NCBI GenBank assembly: GCA_024637145.1
Contig: JAGXFQ010000012.1
Span: 1-64,000, forward strand
From: Desulfobulbaceae bacterium
GTDB taxonomy: Bacteria > Desulfobacterota > Desulfobulbia > Desulfobulbales > SURF-16
Length of the DNA stretch: 64,000 nt
Direction: 5' to 3'
Below the pieces are notes generated by a model. The model worked only from the letters and a program-made list of their open reading frames with translations, had not been told where the DNA came from and did no database searches. The position numbers and the translations under genes were made by a program. Shown here in pieces: positions 16,022-25,637 of the stretch. The first letter of the stretch is position 1. Every line of letters starts with the position of its first letter.

Positions 16022-16465
16022 TTACTGGTTTAAACGTTGTGCTTCTTTTTGCTGACGGATTTCGCAGGCGCGCTTGAAGGCAGACTCCTTGCCATGCTTA
16101 CGGACCGACACCGAGGTCTTGCCCTGCTTTCCTTCATTATTCACCCAGCTCACCTCATAGCGGCTCAGGATATCGTTGAGCCGAACACCAACCACGCCGG
16201 TGGAGGTATTGCTCACCGTGACGATATGCTTATCACTCCGTACCTTGCCGAGTTTCTTCTCGGTTTGATCACGCCAGGCCACCGCCGCCAGCAGACTGGA
16301 ATAGCGGCCACCGCACTTGCCATCAGAAAAGAATTTGGAATGGGTCTTGCCATGAAAACGCACCCGCACATACCAGCCATGCGTCCGCTTGATTTCCTGA
16401 TCGATTCGGGCGATATCCTTATGCTTTTCAAGCAGCATTTTCTGTTCTTTTTTTTCTTCAGCCAT
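16022..16465 (-). CDS. AP2-domain DNA-binding protein
   Basis: A 147-residue basic protein. The C-terminal half has the bacterial AP2 pattern: NTSTGVVGVRLND, then YEVSWVNNEGKQGKTSVSVRKHG and ESAFKRACEIR, in which three strands and a helix form the DNA-binding fold. The N-terminal half (HGWYVRVRFHGKTHSKFFSD, LLAAVAWRDQTEKKLG) looks like a second, diverged AP2-like unit. AP2 domains in bacteria are often attached to homing endonucleases or phage integrases; here the protein stands alone with its own terminator. It probably acts as a small regulator or nucleoid-type DNA binder. Its target is unknown. Confidence 0.72.
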   Translation of the reverse strand: MAEEKKEQKMLLEKHKDIARIDQEIKRTHGWYVRVRFHGKTHSKFFSDGKCGGRYSSLLAAVAWRDQTEKKLGKVRSDKHIVTVSNTSTGVVGVRLNDILSRYEVSWVNNEGKQGKTSVSVRKHGKESAFKRACEIRQQKEAQRLNQ

Positions 16466-16900
16466 GGTCTACACCTCCAATAAAAATAAAATAAAAAAAT
16501 TCCCATCAATTTTTAGTCCGATTCAGGCAGGCAAGCTTCCTTGCCTGGCATCCCTAAGAGAGTGACACCTATCCATCAGCCCCTGTTCCGGGTACCGATA
16601 AATATGTTCACTAATCAACGAAGAGCGAAAAGAAACATCGTATCGCAACGGAGATGAGCAAGAACCAATAGGAATAAAGTAACAACTACCTGGAGAAAAC
16701 CCTTTCCCCTAAATTTTTGTTTACAGAAATCTAAACTAATGACGCATACATAACACAGCTCAATGCGTTTGACAAGATGCCAGGCAATAATTTACTTCTT
16801 TTTATACTATGATTAAAAAAGTCGTGCGGTTAGACTGCAAACATTTCTGTCATCCCCTCCCCCAAATCCTTGCAACCCTGTTCCCCGGAATCCCCACATC
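16466..16900. other. Divergent promoter region between the AP2 gene and mazG
   Basis: AT-rich with no coding frame of note. TTGACA at about 16770 is a good -35 hexamer, but only weak -10 matches lie 17 bases on (TTACTT); TATACT further downstream is too far for a single promoter. A T/A-rich leader of about 30 bases precedes the AP2 start. Confidence 0.45.
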
Positions 16901-17686
16901 ATGAAAGAACAAGCTGAACTTTTTGTAGAACTTATTGAGATCATCAAGCAGTTGCGGGCCCCTGACGGTTGTCCCTGGGACAAGAAACAGACCCCGGAAA
17001 GCCTCAAACCCTATGTGCTGGAAGAGACCCATGAACTTTGTGAAGCCATTGATTCAGGGGACGCACTTCACATCAAAGAAGAGTTAGGAGATGTTTTCTT
17101 CCAGCTCACCTTTCTGGCCTGCATGCATGAAGAAAAAAATCTCTTCACCATGGCCGATGCCCTCCAAGCCATTATCGACAAGATGATCCGCCGCCATCCC
17201 CACGTATTCACCGATGAAATATTTGAATCAGAAGAGGCGATCCGCAAAAATTGGCAGAAGATCAAGGCGGCTGAAAAAAAGCCTGAAAAAACCGACCTCC
17301 TTGATGTGCCCAGATCCCTGCCCGCCCTGAACCGGGCCCAGCGCGTCTCCAGCCGGGCTGCCGCCCATGGCTTTGAATGGCCTGACAACCAAACGCTTCT
17401 TGAAAAATTCCAGGAAGAATCCCGGGAACTTGTGGAGGCCGTGCAGAGTGGCGACACAAAAGATATCGCCGAAGAAGCGGGGGATCTTTTTTTCATGCTC
17501 ATCAATATCTGCCGCCGCCACAACCTCTACGGGGAAGACATCATGCATCAGGCCACGGATAAATTCATCCGCCGCTACACAGGGATGGACAGCCTGATCC
17601 AAAAAGATGGCAAGAATATCACCCGGCTCAGCAGCAAGGAGCACCTGCACTACTGGCAGCAGACCAAGGCAGATGAGCGGGGCTGA
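16901..17686 (+). CDS. mazG: Nucleoside triphosphate pyrophosphohydrolase MazG
   Basis: A 261-residue two-domain MazG, close to the 263 residues of E. coli. It hydrolyses (d)NTPs to (d)NMP and PPi, and in E. coli lowers ppGpp in starvation. The first half shows LRAPDGCPWDKKQTPESLKPYVLEE and the metal-binding EExxE-type helix ELGDVFFQ. The second half shows the parallel RAQRVSSRAAAHGFEWPD, EESRELVEAV and EEAGDLFFMLIN motifs. The C-terminal KFIRRY fits the family. It converges with the aminotransferase gene. Confidence 0.95.
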   Translation: MKEQAELFVELIEIIKQLRAPDGCPWDKKQTPESLKPYVLEETHELCEAIDSGDALHIKEELGDVFFQLTFLACMHEEKNLFTMADALQAIIDKMIRRHPHVFTDEIFESEEAIRKNWQKIKAAEKKPEKTDLLDVPRSLPALNRAQRVSSRAAAHGFEWPDNQTLLEKFQEESRELVEAVQSGDTKDIAEEAGDLFFMLINICRRHNLYGEDIMHQATDKFIRRYTGMDSLIQKDGKNITRLSSKEHLHYWQQTKADERG

Positions 17687-17734
17687 CCGGCAGCTCCGCC
17701 ACCGGCACGCCCCCCACTTCCTCGGAACATTTCC

Positions 17735-18922
17735 CTACCTGCCGGGCAGGGTTGCCATAGCCTCCTTAAAGGCCGGGGCGGAGCGGGCAATCACCCCGTC
17801 TTCCACACAGAAGGCCAGCCTGAAATAGCCGGGCATGCCAAAACCGCGGCCGGGCACGGCCAGGATCTTGTATTTCTGGAGATGGGCGACAAAGGCGGCA
17901 TCATCCTCCAAGGGAGATTTGGGGAAGATATAAAAGGCACCCTTGGGAGGGGTGAATTCCAGGCCGGCATCCGCAAGAATCTTACAGAAGACCTCCCGCC
18001 GCCGGGTATAGATATCGGTGTCCACGGTGACGCCCTGGAGGGTGGCCACCACCCGCTGCATCAGGGCCGGGGCATTGACAAAGCCCAGAATACGGTTAGC
18101 CAGGACCATGGCGCTCAGCAGCTCCTGCTTGTCCGAGATAGCGGGATGGATGGCGATATAACCGATCCGTTCACCGGGCAGGGACAAGTCCTTGGAGGAG
18201 GAGGAGACCACCACGCTGTTCTGGTAGGCCTTGAAGATGGAGGGCACCTGATACTCTTCAAAAATAATTTTGCGGTACGGCTCATCAGAAAGGAGGAAGA
18301 TGGAAGATCCGAATTTCTCTTCACAGCGGCTCAGCAAAGCGCCAAGGGCGGCCAGGTCGGCGGCCGGATAGATCTGGCCGGTGGGATTATTGGGTGAGTT
18401 GATGATAAGGGCCTTGGTTTTGGCGCTTATTGCCGCTTCAATGGCGGCCAGATCAAGGTTGAAATCTTCGGTGGTCTTGACGATCTTGGCCACCCCGCCC
18501 TGATTGTCGATATAGAAATTGTATTCGACAAAGAAGGGGGCCAGGATGATGACCTCTTCCCCGGGGTTGAGGATCGATTTCAAGACCACGTTCAGGGCGC
18601 CGGCCGCCCCGCAGGTCATGAGGATCTCCTCACCGGTGACGGGCACCTCCTGTTCCTTGGAGATCTGTGCGGCAACGGCCTCGCGGACAAAGGGATAACC
18701 GCCGTTTGGCATATAACTGTGGCTGCCGGGACCATCCTCTGTCACTATCTTCTGCAAATTTTCGGCAAAGGCCGGGGGCGGGGGCAGATCCGGATTCCCC
18801 AGGCTGAAATCAAAGACATTTTCAGCGCCAAACTCGGCCTTTAACTTGCCACCTTCCTCAAACATCTTGCGAATCCAGGAAGAACGGCTGGCAAAATCGG
18901 TCATCTTTGTGGAAATAGCCAT
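17735..18922 (-). CDS. Pyridoxal-phosphate aminotransferase, class I/II
   Basis: A 395-residue fold-type I aminotransferase, likely aspartate/aromatic class. Motifs: DFSLGNPDLPPP for substrate contact, NSPNNPTG, the PLP-binding Asp/Tyr in LLSDEPYRKI, the Schiff-base Lys in VVSSSSKDLSLPGERIGYIA, and a late substrate Arg in GYFRLAFC. A GGAG-type ribosome site precedes the ATG. Substrate specificity cannot be read from sequence alone; aspartate, alanine or methionine-type activity is possible. It is the last gene of a minus-strand run beginning at the namZ-like gene. Confidence 0.88.
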   Translation of the reverse strand: MAISTKMTDFASRSSWIRKMFEEGGKLKAEFGAENVFDFSLGNPDLPPPPAFAENLQKIVTEDGPGSHSYMPNGGYPFVREAVAAQISKEQEVPVTGEEILMTCGAAGALNVVLKSILNPGEEVIILAPFFVEYNFYIDNQGGVAKIVKTTEDFNLDLAAIEAAISAKTKALIINSPNNPTGQIYPAADLAALGALLSRCEEKFGSSIFLLSDEPYRKIIFEEYQVPSIFKAYQNSVVVSSSSKDLSLPGERIGYIAIHPAISDKQELLSAMVLANRILGFVNAPALMQRVVATLQGVTVDTDIYTRRREVFCKILADAGLEFTPPKGAFYIFPKSPLEDDAAFVAHLQKYKILAVPGRGFGMPGYFRLAFCVEDGVIARSAPAFKEAMATLPGR

Positions 18923-19015
18923 TGTGTACTCCTTCTGTTATTACTTTAACAGCGCCAGGGGCGCTGATTACGTTATGGAAAAAAATTATCGTAGCTCTGC
19001 AGGCGGCGGGGAGCT

Positions 19016-19849
19016 TCAGCCTGTTTTCTTCAGGTGCTGATAGGCCATGTTGATATCCTTCATCTTCTCTTCAGCGACCTGGCGGAACTCCTCACCAAGA
19101 TGCGCGACAAGATCAGGATGATACTCCTTGCTCAGCTTCCTATAGGCATTTTTGATCTCTTCCTGGGATGCCCCGGCAGAAAGACCGAGAATCTCATAGT
19201 AGGTGGCGCGGTCAGCGGTCTGCTGGCGACCCCGGAATTCATAATGGGCCTGGAAGCGGCCGCGAATGGCGCCATACTCAAACTGGCTGATCTCTAAAAA
19301 GCGGGCAATCTTCTCGGTGAGTTCCAGCTCCGCCTTGGAAACCTTGTCATTTGAATAGAGGACCTGAAAGACCAGCTCAATGAGGATAAGACGGGGCTGA
19401 TAGCCAAATTGCCCTTTAAATTCAGACAAAAGTTCATCAAGGGTGGCAGGAGTACCGGTGGCATCCTTGATCAGCTCCTTAACCCAGTACATCTGCTCCT
19501 GGTTGTAATGGAGATTGATGCGGAAGAAATTATTAATGGCGGCGATTTCGTCTTTGGTGATATGGCCGTCCAGTTCAGCGATCTTCACCAGGATGTGGGT
19601 GAGCAGGGAGACAAACTGATTGCGCTCATCTGACTGGTGGGACTCATACTGGCTGACCTTGTAGCGGATAAAGAGGGAAAAGCCCCAGATACCCACCATC
19701 ACGATCACAAAGAAGACAAAGACGGACATAAGCAGCACACCCACCACATTAAAGAGCAGCGGTGCGCCTCCGGTGATGAGCAGGATCATGGCGATGATGA
19801 GAAAGAGGCCGCCACAGCCCGGGGATTGATGACGTCTATAGGGTGACAT
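19016..19849 (-). CDS. djlA: DjlA-like membrane co-chaperone (TerB plus J domain)
   Basis: A 277-residue protein. One or two N-terminal membrane segments (about residues 14-62) are followed by a TerB-like acidic helical domain (about 75-200: [28 protein letters not shown]), then a C-terminal J domain (about 212-277) with [30 protein letters not shown] and the essential HPD. This is the architecture of DjlA, which stimulates DnaK ATPase at the inner membrane; the membrane part here is longer than in E. coli. It lies between ftsY and the aminotransferase on the same strand. Confidence 0.85.
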   Translation of the reverse strand: MSPYRRHQSPGCGGLFLIIAMILLITGGAPLLFNVVGVLLMSVFVFFVIVMVGIWGFSLFIRYKVSQYESHQSDERNQFVSLLTHILVKIAELDGHITKDEIAAINNFFRINLHYNQEQMYWVKELIKDATGTPATLDELLSEFKGQFGYQPRLILIELVFQVLYSNDKVSKAELELTEKIARFLEISQFEYGAIRGRFQAHYEFRGRQQTADRATYYEILGLSAGASQEEIKNAYRKLSKEYHPDLVAHLGEEFRQVAEEKMKDINMAYQHLKKTG

Positions 19850-19866
19850 GGTTCTCCCGTAAATAT

Positions 19867-20928
19867 TTACTGAATTTCATCACCGGCAAAAAGGGCCTCG
19901 GCAAATTCGTGCGGATCAAAATCACGCAGGTCTGCCACCTGTTCGCCGATGCCGATGAAGCGGATGGGAATATCAAACTCCCGACAGATATTAACCACAA
20001 TGCCGCCCTTGGCGGTGCCGTCGAGTTTGGTGAGGGTGAGACCGGTTATATCCACGGCCTTGCTAAATTCACGGGCCTGGGACATGCCGTTTTGGCCGGT
20101 GGTGGCGTCAATAACCAGCATGATTTCATGGGGAGCACCGGGCAGCTTTTTGGCGATCACCCTTTTGATCTTTTTCAGTTCTTCCATCAGGTTGACCTTG
20201 GTATGGAGACGGCCGGCCGTATCAATAATAATCACATCAAAATTTCTTCTTATGGCATGCTCCAGCCCGTCAAAGACCACGGAGGAGGGATCGGCCCCGG
20301 TAGCCTGGGCAATAACCGGGATATCGATGCGCTCCCCCCACACCTTAAGCTGTTCAACCGCGGCGGCGCGGAAGGTGTCACCTGCCACCAGCACCACCTT
20401 TTGCCCGGCCTGCACGAATTTGTGGGCCATCTTGCCGATGGTGGTTGTCTTGCCCACCCCATTGACCCCCACCACCATAATAACAAAAGGCCCCTCAGCC
20501 GGCATAACCAGTTCAGCCGGTTTATCGGAACTGACCAGAAATTCGGTTATTTTTTGCTTTAAGACCGTTTTTAGGGCCTGGGAATCAGTGAGCTCGTTGC
20601 GGGAGAGCTTGTCGCGGGCGTCGTCAACCAGCTCCATGGTGGTTCCCACCCCAAGGTCAGCGGTAATAAGAATTTCTTCAAGATCATCCAGAAGCTCAGG
20701 GTCAATCACCTTTTTGCCCAGAAAAAGCGCATCCATTTTCTTGGCAAAGGTCCCGCTGGTTTTTGACAACCCCTTGGTCAATTGTTTGAAAAGAACACCC
20801 ACATCCTCATGCAGAATGGACTTGGGGGCCTCGACGGCAGGGGGCTCGCCTTCCGAAACCTGTTCTGCCATATGCTCTGCGGAATCAGCACGATCTTTTA
20901 CTTTTTTTTTCTTAAACCAACCTAACAT
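19867..20928 (-). CDS. ftsY: Signal recognition particle receptor FtsY
   Basis: A 353-residue SRP GTPase that docks ribosome-nascent chains with SRP at the membrane. A short acidic/basic N-terminal A region is followed by the helical N domain and the GTPase G domain: [17 protein letters not shown] (G1), [14 protein letters not shown] (insertion box), [19 protein letters not shown] (G3), [10 protein letters not shown] (G4), and the C-terminal [17 protein letters not shown] typical of FtsY rather than Ffh. It starts 13 bases after the ispH-ubiA stop. Confidence 0.96.
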   Translation of the reverse strand: MLGWFKKKKVKDRADSAEHMAEQVSEGEPPAVEAPKSILHEDVGVLFKQLTKGLSKTSGTFAKKMDALFLGKKVIDPELLDDLEEILITADLGVGTTMELVDDARDKLSRNELTDSQALKTVLKQKITEFLVSSDKPAELVMPAEGPFVIMVVGVNGVGKTTTIGKMAHKFVQAGQKVVLVAGDTFRAAAVEQLKVWGERIDIPVIAQATGADPSSVVFDGLEHAIRRNFDVIIIDTAGRLHTKVNLMEELKKIKRVIAKKLPGAPHEIMLVIDATTGQNGMSQAREFSKAVDITGLTLTKLDGTAKGGIVVNICREFDIPIRFIGIGEQVADLRDFDPHEFAEALFAGDEIQ

Positions 20929-20940
20929 AGAACCCCTTAC

Positions 20941-22671
20941 CTAAAAGAGAGAGCTGCCCGCCATAAGGGCCAGGGCAACGAGATAGAGCGCATTTTCCAG
21001 CTGAAATTCCAGGCGCGCTGAAGGCGACAGGATACCGGCCTGATATTTTTTCGTGATGTAGAGAAGATAGGCAACGCCCGGCAGAAAAAAGATCATGGCG
21101 GGCGGCAGCAGCACGGTCCAGGGCAGAATAATACCAGCCCCAAAGAGGCCGTACAATATATAGGTGAGAAAAGAAAGGGTCTTTTCCTCCCCGATACACA
21201 CCGGCAGGGTTTCCTTGCCGACAATCCGGTCCGCCTGCACATCAAAGACATCAAAGAGGGCGTTGCGGACATAGATAAAGAGCAGCACAAGGAGCATCAG
21301 GGTGACAAGAGTGGCAGACCCGGCTGCCGAGCCCCAGTTGGGAAGCACCACCGTGGCCAGAGCCCAGGCCAGGGCCACCAGGAAGGTTTTGGAGCCGGGG
21401 ATCTCCTTGAGCCGCTTAATCTTGAAGATCTGGACCAGACGCTCCGGGAAAATAGGGATGCGGTAAAAAATACCGAACAGGGTCATGGTCAGAAAAAGGA
21501 GAAAGGCCCCCCTGCCGCTGCCCCAGAGGAGAATGGCCACGCCCACCAGCATGAGGGAGGAGAACACCAGCAGGCCGGTGCCGAATTTATCGGCAAATTT
21601 CTCCAGCAGCGGATCATTAAAGCGGCGGCTATGTTTCCCGCTGAAACGGTTGATATTATGCATGGCAAAGAGATAGCCAAAGGCAATGACAAAGGATTGC
21701 CAGCGCATCTGCGTGCTGAGAATCCGGGTAAAGGCCAGGGCCAGGGTGCCGCCGGCCACTGCGACATAGGTGTTTGAGGCCAGAAGGCAGCGGGCCGTCT
21801 GCCTGCAGAAATGGCCCAGGCCGCCCTCTTCCCGGCCCGGCATCGCCTCCAGGGTCCGCATAACGCGGTTGAGCATCCAGGCGGGAGTGGAGGCCCCGGC
21901 AGTGACGCCCACGGTCTCAAAGTTGCGAAGACGGCAGGCGTCCAGATCCGCCTCGGTCTCCACCAGAAAAACCGGCAGCCCTTTTTTTTCAGCGATCTCA
22001 GCCAGCCTCTTGGTGTTGGCACTGGTTTTACCCCCCACCACCACCACTGCCTCCACTTCATCGCAGAGAATGCGCACCTCATGCTGTCTTTTATGGGTGG
22101 AATCACAGATGGTATTAAAGACCTTGCCCCCCGGGAATTTCCGGGTGATCCGGGCACTCAGTTCATTAAAGGAATCATCATCCTGGGTGGTCTGGCTGAC
22201 AATGATATAAGGGCCAGTGATGTCCAGTTGGTCGATGTCAGCCGGACAAGAGACCACGGCCACCTCCGGTTCGGCATAGCCCATGAGGCCGATGACCTCG
22301 GCATGGTTTTTGTCTCCGATAATAACGGTGAAGCACCTATCCTTCTTGTGTTTCTTGATAATGGCCTGCACCTTAACCACCCGGGGACAGGTGGCATCCT
22401 TGACCTCGGCCCCGGAACGGTGCAGGGCCGCCTTCTGGTCGGGAGGAACGCCGTGGGCCCGGATGATCACCACGCCGGAGAAGCGCTCCGGAATGGCATC
22501 CAGGACCATAACCCCCCTCTCCTGCAGGAGGCTGAGAACCTGGGGGTTATGGATCAGCGGCCCGAAGGTGGCAATTTTCTTATCGCTCTGCTGCACGATT
22601 TCCAGGGTGGCTTCCACGGCCCGGCGGACGCCCATACAAAAACCGGCTTTCTTGGCAAGAATGACTTTCAT
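20941..22671 (-). CDS. ispH: Fusion of IspH (HMBPP reductase) and a UbiA-type prenyltransferase domain
   Basis: 576 residues from the ATG at 22671. Residues 1-285 are a complete IspH, reducing HMBPP to IPP/DMAPP with a [4Fe-4S] cluster held by Cys12 (AGFCMGVRRA), Cys95 (DATCPRV) and Cys189 (NTICDSTHKRQ). Residues about 300-576 form a polytopic UbiA-like domain with PGSKTFLVALAWALA and the second Asp motif DVFDVQADRIVGKETLPV. The first motif (NDxxDxxxD in the family) is degenerate (HNINRFSGKHSRR), so prenyl transfer activity is uncertain. I chose the 22671 start from the conserved IspH N terminus; a frame from 22743 adds 24 unrelated residues. No clear Shine-Dalgarno sequence is seen. The fusion implies coupling of isoprenoid supply to prenylation. 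Confidence 0.9.
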   Translation of the reverse strand: MKVILAKKAGFCMGVRRAVEATLEIVQQSDKKIATFGPLIHNPQVLSLLQERGVMVLDAIPERFSGVVIIRAHGVPPDQKAALHRSGAEVKDATCPRVVKVQAIIKKHKKDRCFTVIIGDKNHAEVIGLMGYAEPEVAVVSCPADIDQLDITGPYIIVSQTTQDDDSFNELSARITRKFPGGKVFNTICDSTHKRQHEVRILCDEVEAVVVVGGKTSANTKRLAEIAEKKGLPVFLVETEADLDACRLRNFETVGVTAGASTPAWMLNRVMRTLEAMPGREEGGLGHFCRQTARCLLASNTYVAVAGGTLALAFTRILSTQMRWQSFVIAFGYLFAMHNINRFSGKHSRRFNDPLLEKFADKFGTGLLVFSSLMLVGVAILLWGSGRGAFLLFLTMTLFGIFYRIPIFPERLVQIFKIKRLKEIPGSKTFLVALAWALATVVLPNWGSAAGSATLVTLMLLVLLFIYVRNALFDVFDVQADRIVGKETLPVCIGEEKTLSFLTYILYGLFGAGIILPWTVLLPPAMIFFLPGVAYLLYITKKYQAGILSPSARLEFQLENALYLVALALMAGSSLF

Positions 22672-22761
22672 ATATTTTTTAGACAAAGAACAAAAGGAAT
22701 GATGGCTGCAGCGCTCAAATAAGCGTGAGGATAGTAAACGCAATACCTTTTTTTTGCAAGA

Positions 22762-23484
22762 TCAGGAAAGGCGCCACTTGTCCTCCACGAGCATCTCGTG
22801 AGGCTGAAACTGCCCCTTATAATTCATGGCGGGCAGCGGCTGGATAAAATAGCCGAGATAGAGATGGTCAAGATCATGATGCCGGCAGAATTCGATCAGG
22901 GTAAGGACATTGAATATGCCGGGCTTACGGGCTGCAAAGCGGGGATCAAAGAAAAAATAAACCGCATTGAGCCAGGAGGTGCCCCTATCAACCACCGCCA
23001 CCCCCAGGAGCTGGTCAGCCAGCCGATATTCAATCTCAAAGGTATCGGTGATGCTGTTGGCGAAAAAGGTACCGTAATAACTTTCCGCTGTGTTGTCACG
23101 ACCGCTGAAACGGGCAGTGAAAAAGGTATTTAAAAGCCGTATCTTTTCATAGGTCACCGAAAAAGGCGCCTGGCGGATGGTCACATCGCTGTTTTTTTTC
23201 ATGATCCGGCGCTGGGAGCGATTGGCCGCAAACTCCTGCACCGGCAGGCGGATGGGCCGGCACTGCCGGCAATCCAAACAGGCCATGGTATAAATCGAGT
23301 TGCCGTTGCGCCTGAACCCCGCCCCAATAAAAGCAGACATCAGCGGCGCATCAATAAAACCGAACTGGGCCTGGCGATAGAGGGCAATATCACCCACCCC
23401 ATAGGGACAGGGGGTGGGGATATCATAAAAATATTTAAGATATCCCTCCATCAACCCCGTCTCTTCGCCCTTGATAGTGGTCAT
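22762..23484 (-). CDS. bpt: Aspartate/glutamate leucyltransferase (arginyltransferase family)
   Basis: A 240-residue protein of the ATE/Bpt family, which transfers Leu (or Arg) from tRNA to N-terminal acidic residues to mark proteins for ClpAP. The family pattern is clear: PCPYGVGDIALYRQAQFG, GFRRNGNSIYTMACLDCRQCRPIRLPVQEFAANRSQRR, YYGTFFANSITDTFEIEYRL, LNAVYFFFDP, LYLGYFIQP-PAMNYKGQFQPHE. The start at 23484 leaves a 4-base gap after the upstream gene; a longer frame would overlap it. It is embedded in the run namZ-like, bpt, ispH-ubiA, ftsY. Confidence 0.93.
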   Translation of the reverse strand: MTTIKGEETGLMEGYLKYFYDIPTPCPYGVGDIALYRQAQFGFIDAPLMSAFIGAGFRRNGNSIYTMACLDCRQCRPIRLPVQEFAANRSQRRIMKKNSDVTIRQAPFSVTYEKIRLLNTFFTARFSGRDNTAESYYGTFFANSITDTFEIEYRLADQLLGVAVVDRGTSWLNAVYFFFDPRFAARKPGIFNVLTLIEFCRHHDLDHLYLGYFIQPLPAMNYKGQFQPHEMLVEDKWRLS

Positions 23485-23488
23485 TTGG

Positions 23489-24655
23489 TCAATATAAGAA
23501 GAAGGCTCGCCGCCGCTGCTCAAATTCCTGCAGCCCATCCTGCCAGCTTCTTTCCAGTTCAAGGATATCCACCCCTGCCTCCAGGGCCAGGCGCACTTGA
23601 CGGCTGCCCAGAATCAGGTCCATGGGTAGTTTATCATACTCATATTCATAGGGGGCCTCTTTATAGGCAAAAAGTTCCGGATAGAGGGTCATTATCGTCT
23701 GCAGCAGGGCCAGTGTGGTCCGATAGGGCCTGAACCGGATCGGATCCGTGACATGGAGCTGAAAGCCGTTACAGACCTGGCCCTGCCCTTTGTGGAAGGT
23801 GGGTTCAAACTGCAGGGGCCGCAGGAAGACCCCTGGCAGGGGGATGGCGGCCAGAGACGCCATGACCTCTTTGGTGTGCACAAAGGGGGCGCCAAAAAGC
23901 TCGAAAGGCAGGGAGGTGCCGCGCCCCTCCGAGATATTGGTGCCCTCCCAGATCACCTGGCCGGGATAGACCAGGCTGGCGGCGTAACTGGGCATGTTGG
24001 GGGAGGGAAAGACCCAGGGCAGCTTGCACTCCGGAAAATGCATGCCCCGCTGCCAGCCCTTCATCTGTACAACCTGCAACTCAGCGCCGATGGCGAAATG
24101 GTCGTTAAAAAGAAGGGCCAGCTCACCAAAGGTAAGGCCGTGGCGCATGGGCATGGGATAGAGACCAACAAAAGAGCTATATTCCTCTTCAAGAAGATTG
24201 CCCTCCACGCAGTCGCCGCCGATGGGATTGGGCCGGTCCAGGACCACCACCATCTTGCCGGCGGCAGCAGCCGCCTCCAGCATATAGATGAGGGTGGACA
24301 TGAAGGTATAGACCCGGGTGCCGACATCGACCAGATCCACCAGCACAAGGTCAACATGAGCCATCATCTCAGGGGTGGGTTTTCGCGTCTCGCCATAGAG
24401 GCTGAACACCGGCAGACCGCTGACCTGATCCAGGCCATGGCTCGATTCCACCATATTGTCCTGTTTTTCGGCAAAGAATCCATGCTGTGGCGAGAAAAGA
24501 GCGGTGAGCTGACCAGGGAAGGCCGCCATGACCAGATCGCGGCTATGCCGGAAAGAACTATCAGTGGAGGCCTGGTTGCATAAAAGGCCCAGACGTTTAT
24601 CTTTAAAAGAGGGAGGCGGCGAGGCTAGCAGTTGTTCAATACCAAGAGAAACCAT
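23489..24655 (-). CDS. DUF1343 protein, NamZ-like exo-beta-N-acetylmuramidase
   Basis: A 388-residue protein matching DUF1343: GLLCNQAS, FSPQHGFFAEKQDN, PVFSLYG-TRKPTPEMM, LVDLVDVGTRVYTFMSTL, VLDRPNPIGG, EGNLLEEEYSSFVGLYPMPMRHGLTFGELA, WVFPSPNMP and EGTNISEGRGTSLPFELFGAP. Bacillus subtilis NamZ of this family releases MurNAc from the non-reducing end of peptidoglycan fragments. Unlike many members, there is no signal peptide, suggesting cytoplasmic recycling of muropeptides. It is the first gene of the minus-strand run and divergent from cooC. Confidence 0.87.
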   Translation of the reverse strand: MVSLGIEQLLASPPPSFKDKRLGLLCNQASTDSSFRHSRDLVMAAFPGQLTALFSPQHGFFAEKQDNMVESSHGLDQVSGLPVFSLYGETRKPTPEMMAHVDLVLVDLVDVGTRVYTFMSTLIYMLEAAAAAGKMVVVLDRPNPIGGDCVEGNLLEEEYSSFVGLYPMPMRHGLTFGELALLFNDHFAIGAELQVVQMKGWQRGMHFPECKLPWVFPSPNMPSYAASLVYPGQVIWEGTNISEGRGTSLPFELFGAPFVHTKEVMASLAAIPLPGVFLRPLQFEPTFHKGQGQVCNGFQLHVTDPIRFRPYRTTLALLQTIMTLYPELFAYKEAPYEYEYDKLPMDLILGSRQVRLALEAGVDILELERSWQDGLQEFEQRRRAFFLY

Positions 24656-24820
24656 GGGACACCAATTATCTTAAAATCTTGCAGAATAAGGAAGCGCTTC
24701 GTATAAAGTGTAAATAGTAGTGCATTTTTGGCAATGATTGCACTGAAATTTTCCGCCCCTCATCCCCTCATTGCCAGAACACCTAAAAACGGCTGATTTT
24801 ACAGCGCCAGGACAGATATT

Positions 24821-25582
24821 ATGAAAATAGCAATTGCCGGTAAAGGCGGCGTGGGCAAGACAACGATCATGGCCCTGATAGCAAAGGAATTGCAGCGGGC
24901 CGGCCAAGAGGTATTGGTCATTGATGCCGACCCCAGCCCCCATATGGCCCAGACCCTGGGCTTTGACAATATCGAGGAGATCACCCCCATTGCCGACATG
25001 ACTGCCCTGCTGGTGGAACGGGCCGGCAAGGTAGAGGGCTCGCCTTATTACAATATCAACCCCCAGGTCGACGATCTTCTGGCCGACTTCATGGTGGAAA
25101 AGGACGGTCTCAAGCTCATGGTTCTGGGTGCCATTCAGACCGCTGAGGGAGGCTGCGCCTGCCCGGAGAGTACGGTGCTTAAGAGGCTGCTCACCAAGCT
25201 CCTCCTCACCCCGTCCCAGACTATTGTCCTCGACATGGAGGCCGGCGTCGAACACCTGGGCCGCGGCACCATTGCCAGCGTCGATGAACTCTTCATCGTG
25301 GTCATTCCGTCAAAATCGAGCCTCAGAACAGCGCAGAAGGTCTATGCCCTGGCCCAGGAGGCAGGTATCAAGGATATTTCCTTTATCGGCAATCTGGTGG
25401 AAGACGAAGATGACAAGATCTTTCTGACCAAAGGCCTTGGCCAGGCGCCAGTGGCCTTTTTCCCCAACTCGCCGGCCATCCGTAAACAGGAACGGCAGGG
25501 CAAGGCGCTGCAGATCGATATTGACCCCCAGGCCACCCAGGCCGCCCAGGATGTCCTCAACTACCTGCGCACGGCGCCGTAA
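24821..25582 (+). CDS. cooC: CooC-type nickel-insertion ATPase (CODH maturation)
   Basis: A 253-residue MinD/ParA-like ATPase. The deviant Walker A is GKGGVGKTT at residues 7-15, followed by LVIDADPSPHMAQTLGF, the Cys pair GGCACPES (putative metal site bridging the dimer), the Walker B-like TIVLDMEAGVEHLGRGT, and the C-terminal SPAIRKQERQGKAL. In known systems CooC loads nickel into carbon monoxide dehydrogenase or acetyl-CoA synthase. No CODH gene is in this window, so the client is elsewhere. Divergent from the namZ-like gene. Confidence 0.9.
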   Translation: MKIAIAGKGGVGKTTIMALIAKELQRAGQEVLVIDADPSPHMAQTLGFDNIEEITPIADMTALLVERAGKVEGSPYYNINPQVDDLLADFMVEKDGLKLMVLGAIQTAEGGCACPESTVLKRLLTKLLLTPSQTIVLDMEAGVEHLGRGTIASVDELFIVVIPSKSSLRTAQKVYALAQEAGIKDISFIGNLVEDEDDKIFLTKGLGQAPVAFFPNSPAIRKQERQGKALQIDIDPQATQAAQDVLNYLRTAP

Positions 25583-25637
25583 AGAGGCCGCCAAAACGTT
25601 CCCCATCCATCTTCAAGGAAGGGTGGCAAGGGGCGGC

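Noticed and set aside
22672-22743. Upstream start for the IspH-UbiA fusion
   Set aside because: 24 residues with no similarity; IspH proteins begin at the MKVILAKKAGFC segment.
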